This document shows, in pieces, positions 6,340 through 6,386 of a stretch of 6,386 nt of DNA; the stretch's first letter is position 1, and every line of letters begins with the position of its first letter. Location of the stretch: assembly GCA_031363085.1 (NCBI GenBank), contig JANLTU010000210.1:1-6386 (forward strand). Direction: 5' to 3'. Under the pieces are notes generated by a model, which saw only the letters and a program-made list of their open reading frames with translations, was not told the origin of the DNA and did not search any database. The translations under genes were made by a program, and so were the position numbers. The stretch comes from UBA6921 sp031363085. Its GTDB lineage: Bacteria > Pseudomonadota > Gammaproteobacteria > SG8-11.

Positions 6340-6386
6340 GTGGGAGCGGCGTGCAGCCCCGGTCAACGCGGCTGCCAGCCGCATAC
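6340..6386. repeat. REP-like palindromic intergenic repeat, cut by the window edge
   Basis: GTGGGAGCGGC (6340-6350) is the typical head of REP-type repeats known from Pseudomonas, xanthomonads and other gammaproteobacteria. It is followed by GTGCAGCCCC, an imperfect complement of the GCGGC arm. Next comes a second palindrome, GCGGCTG (6368-6374) and CAGCCGC (6376-6382), with a single central base. The position right after a gene end fits REP elements. The window stops before a further unit could be seen, so the family assignment rests on the motif alone. Confidence 0.5.

Overview
The window looks like chromosomal DNA of a proteobacterium, probably gamma- or betaproteobacterial. The pointers are a TonB-dependent outer-membrane receptor, a BarA/GacS-type tripartite hybrid sensor kinase, Shine-Dalgarno sites of the GGAGG type, and a REP-like GTGGGAGCGGC motif at the right edge. 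The species cannot be named from this sequence. All recognised genes are on the + strand.

Left and centre (1-5251) form one functional block. It starts with the C-terminal barrel of a TonB-dependent receptor, cut by the window edge. After a 164-nt gap with a small hairpin comes an exported periplasmic binding protein of the ABC_sub_bind (COG2984-like) type. That gene overlaps by ATGA with an 896-residue hybrid histidine kinase ordered TM, periplasmic sensor, TM, HAMP, coiled coil, HisKA, HATPase, degenerate receiver, intact receiver, Hpt. No ABC permease or ATPase gene is present. The simplest reading (inference) is an envelope sensing module: the receptor brings a ligand across the outer membrane, the binding protein captures it, and the kinase reads the loaded binding protein. 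Phosphate would then pass H298 to D727 to H846 and on to a response regulator encoded outside the window.

The right part (5252-6386) is visibly richer in A+T. A 218-nt intergenic region carries a perfect 9-bp inverted repeat and two 11-mers that also occur in the intergenic region at 1408-1571. It is followed by two small genes, probably co-transcribed, each with a strong ribosome binding site and an N-terminal signal peptide. One is a four-cysteine protein with a CHPTDCDWG signature; the other is a short, acidic, proline-rich protein with no recognised family. The window ends with a bulged 10-bp stem-loop and the start of a REP-like palindromic repeat.

The points most worth a second look are the binding-protein/kinase coupling without a transporter, the receiver that has lost its phosphoacceptor, the secreted CHPTDCDWG protein with its small partner, and the shared intergenic motifs.
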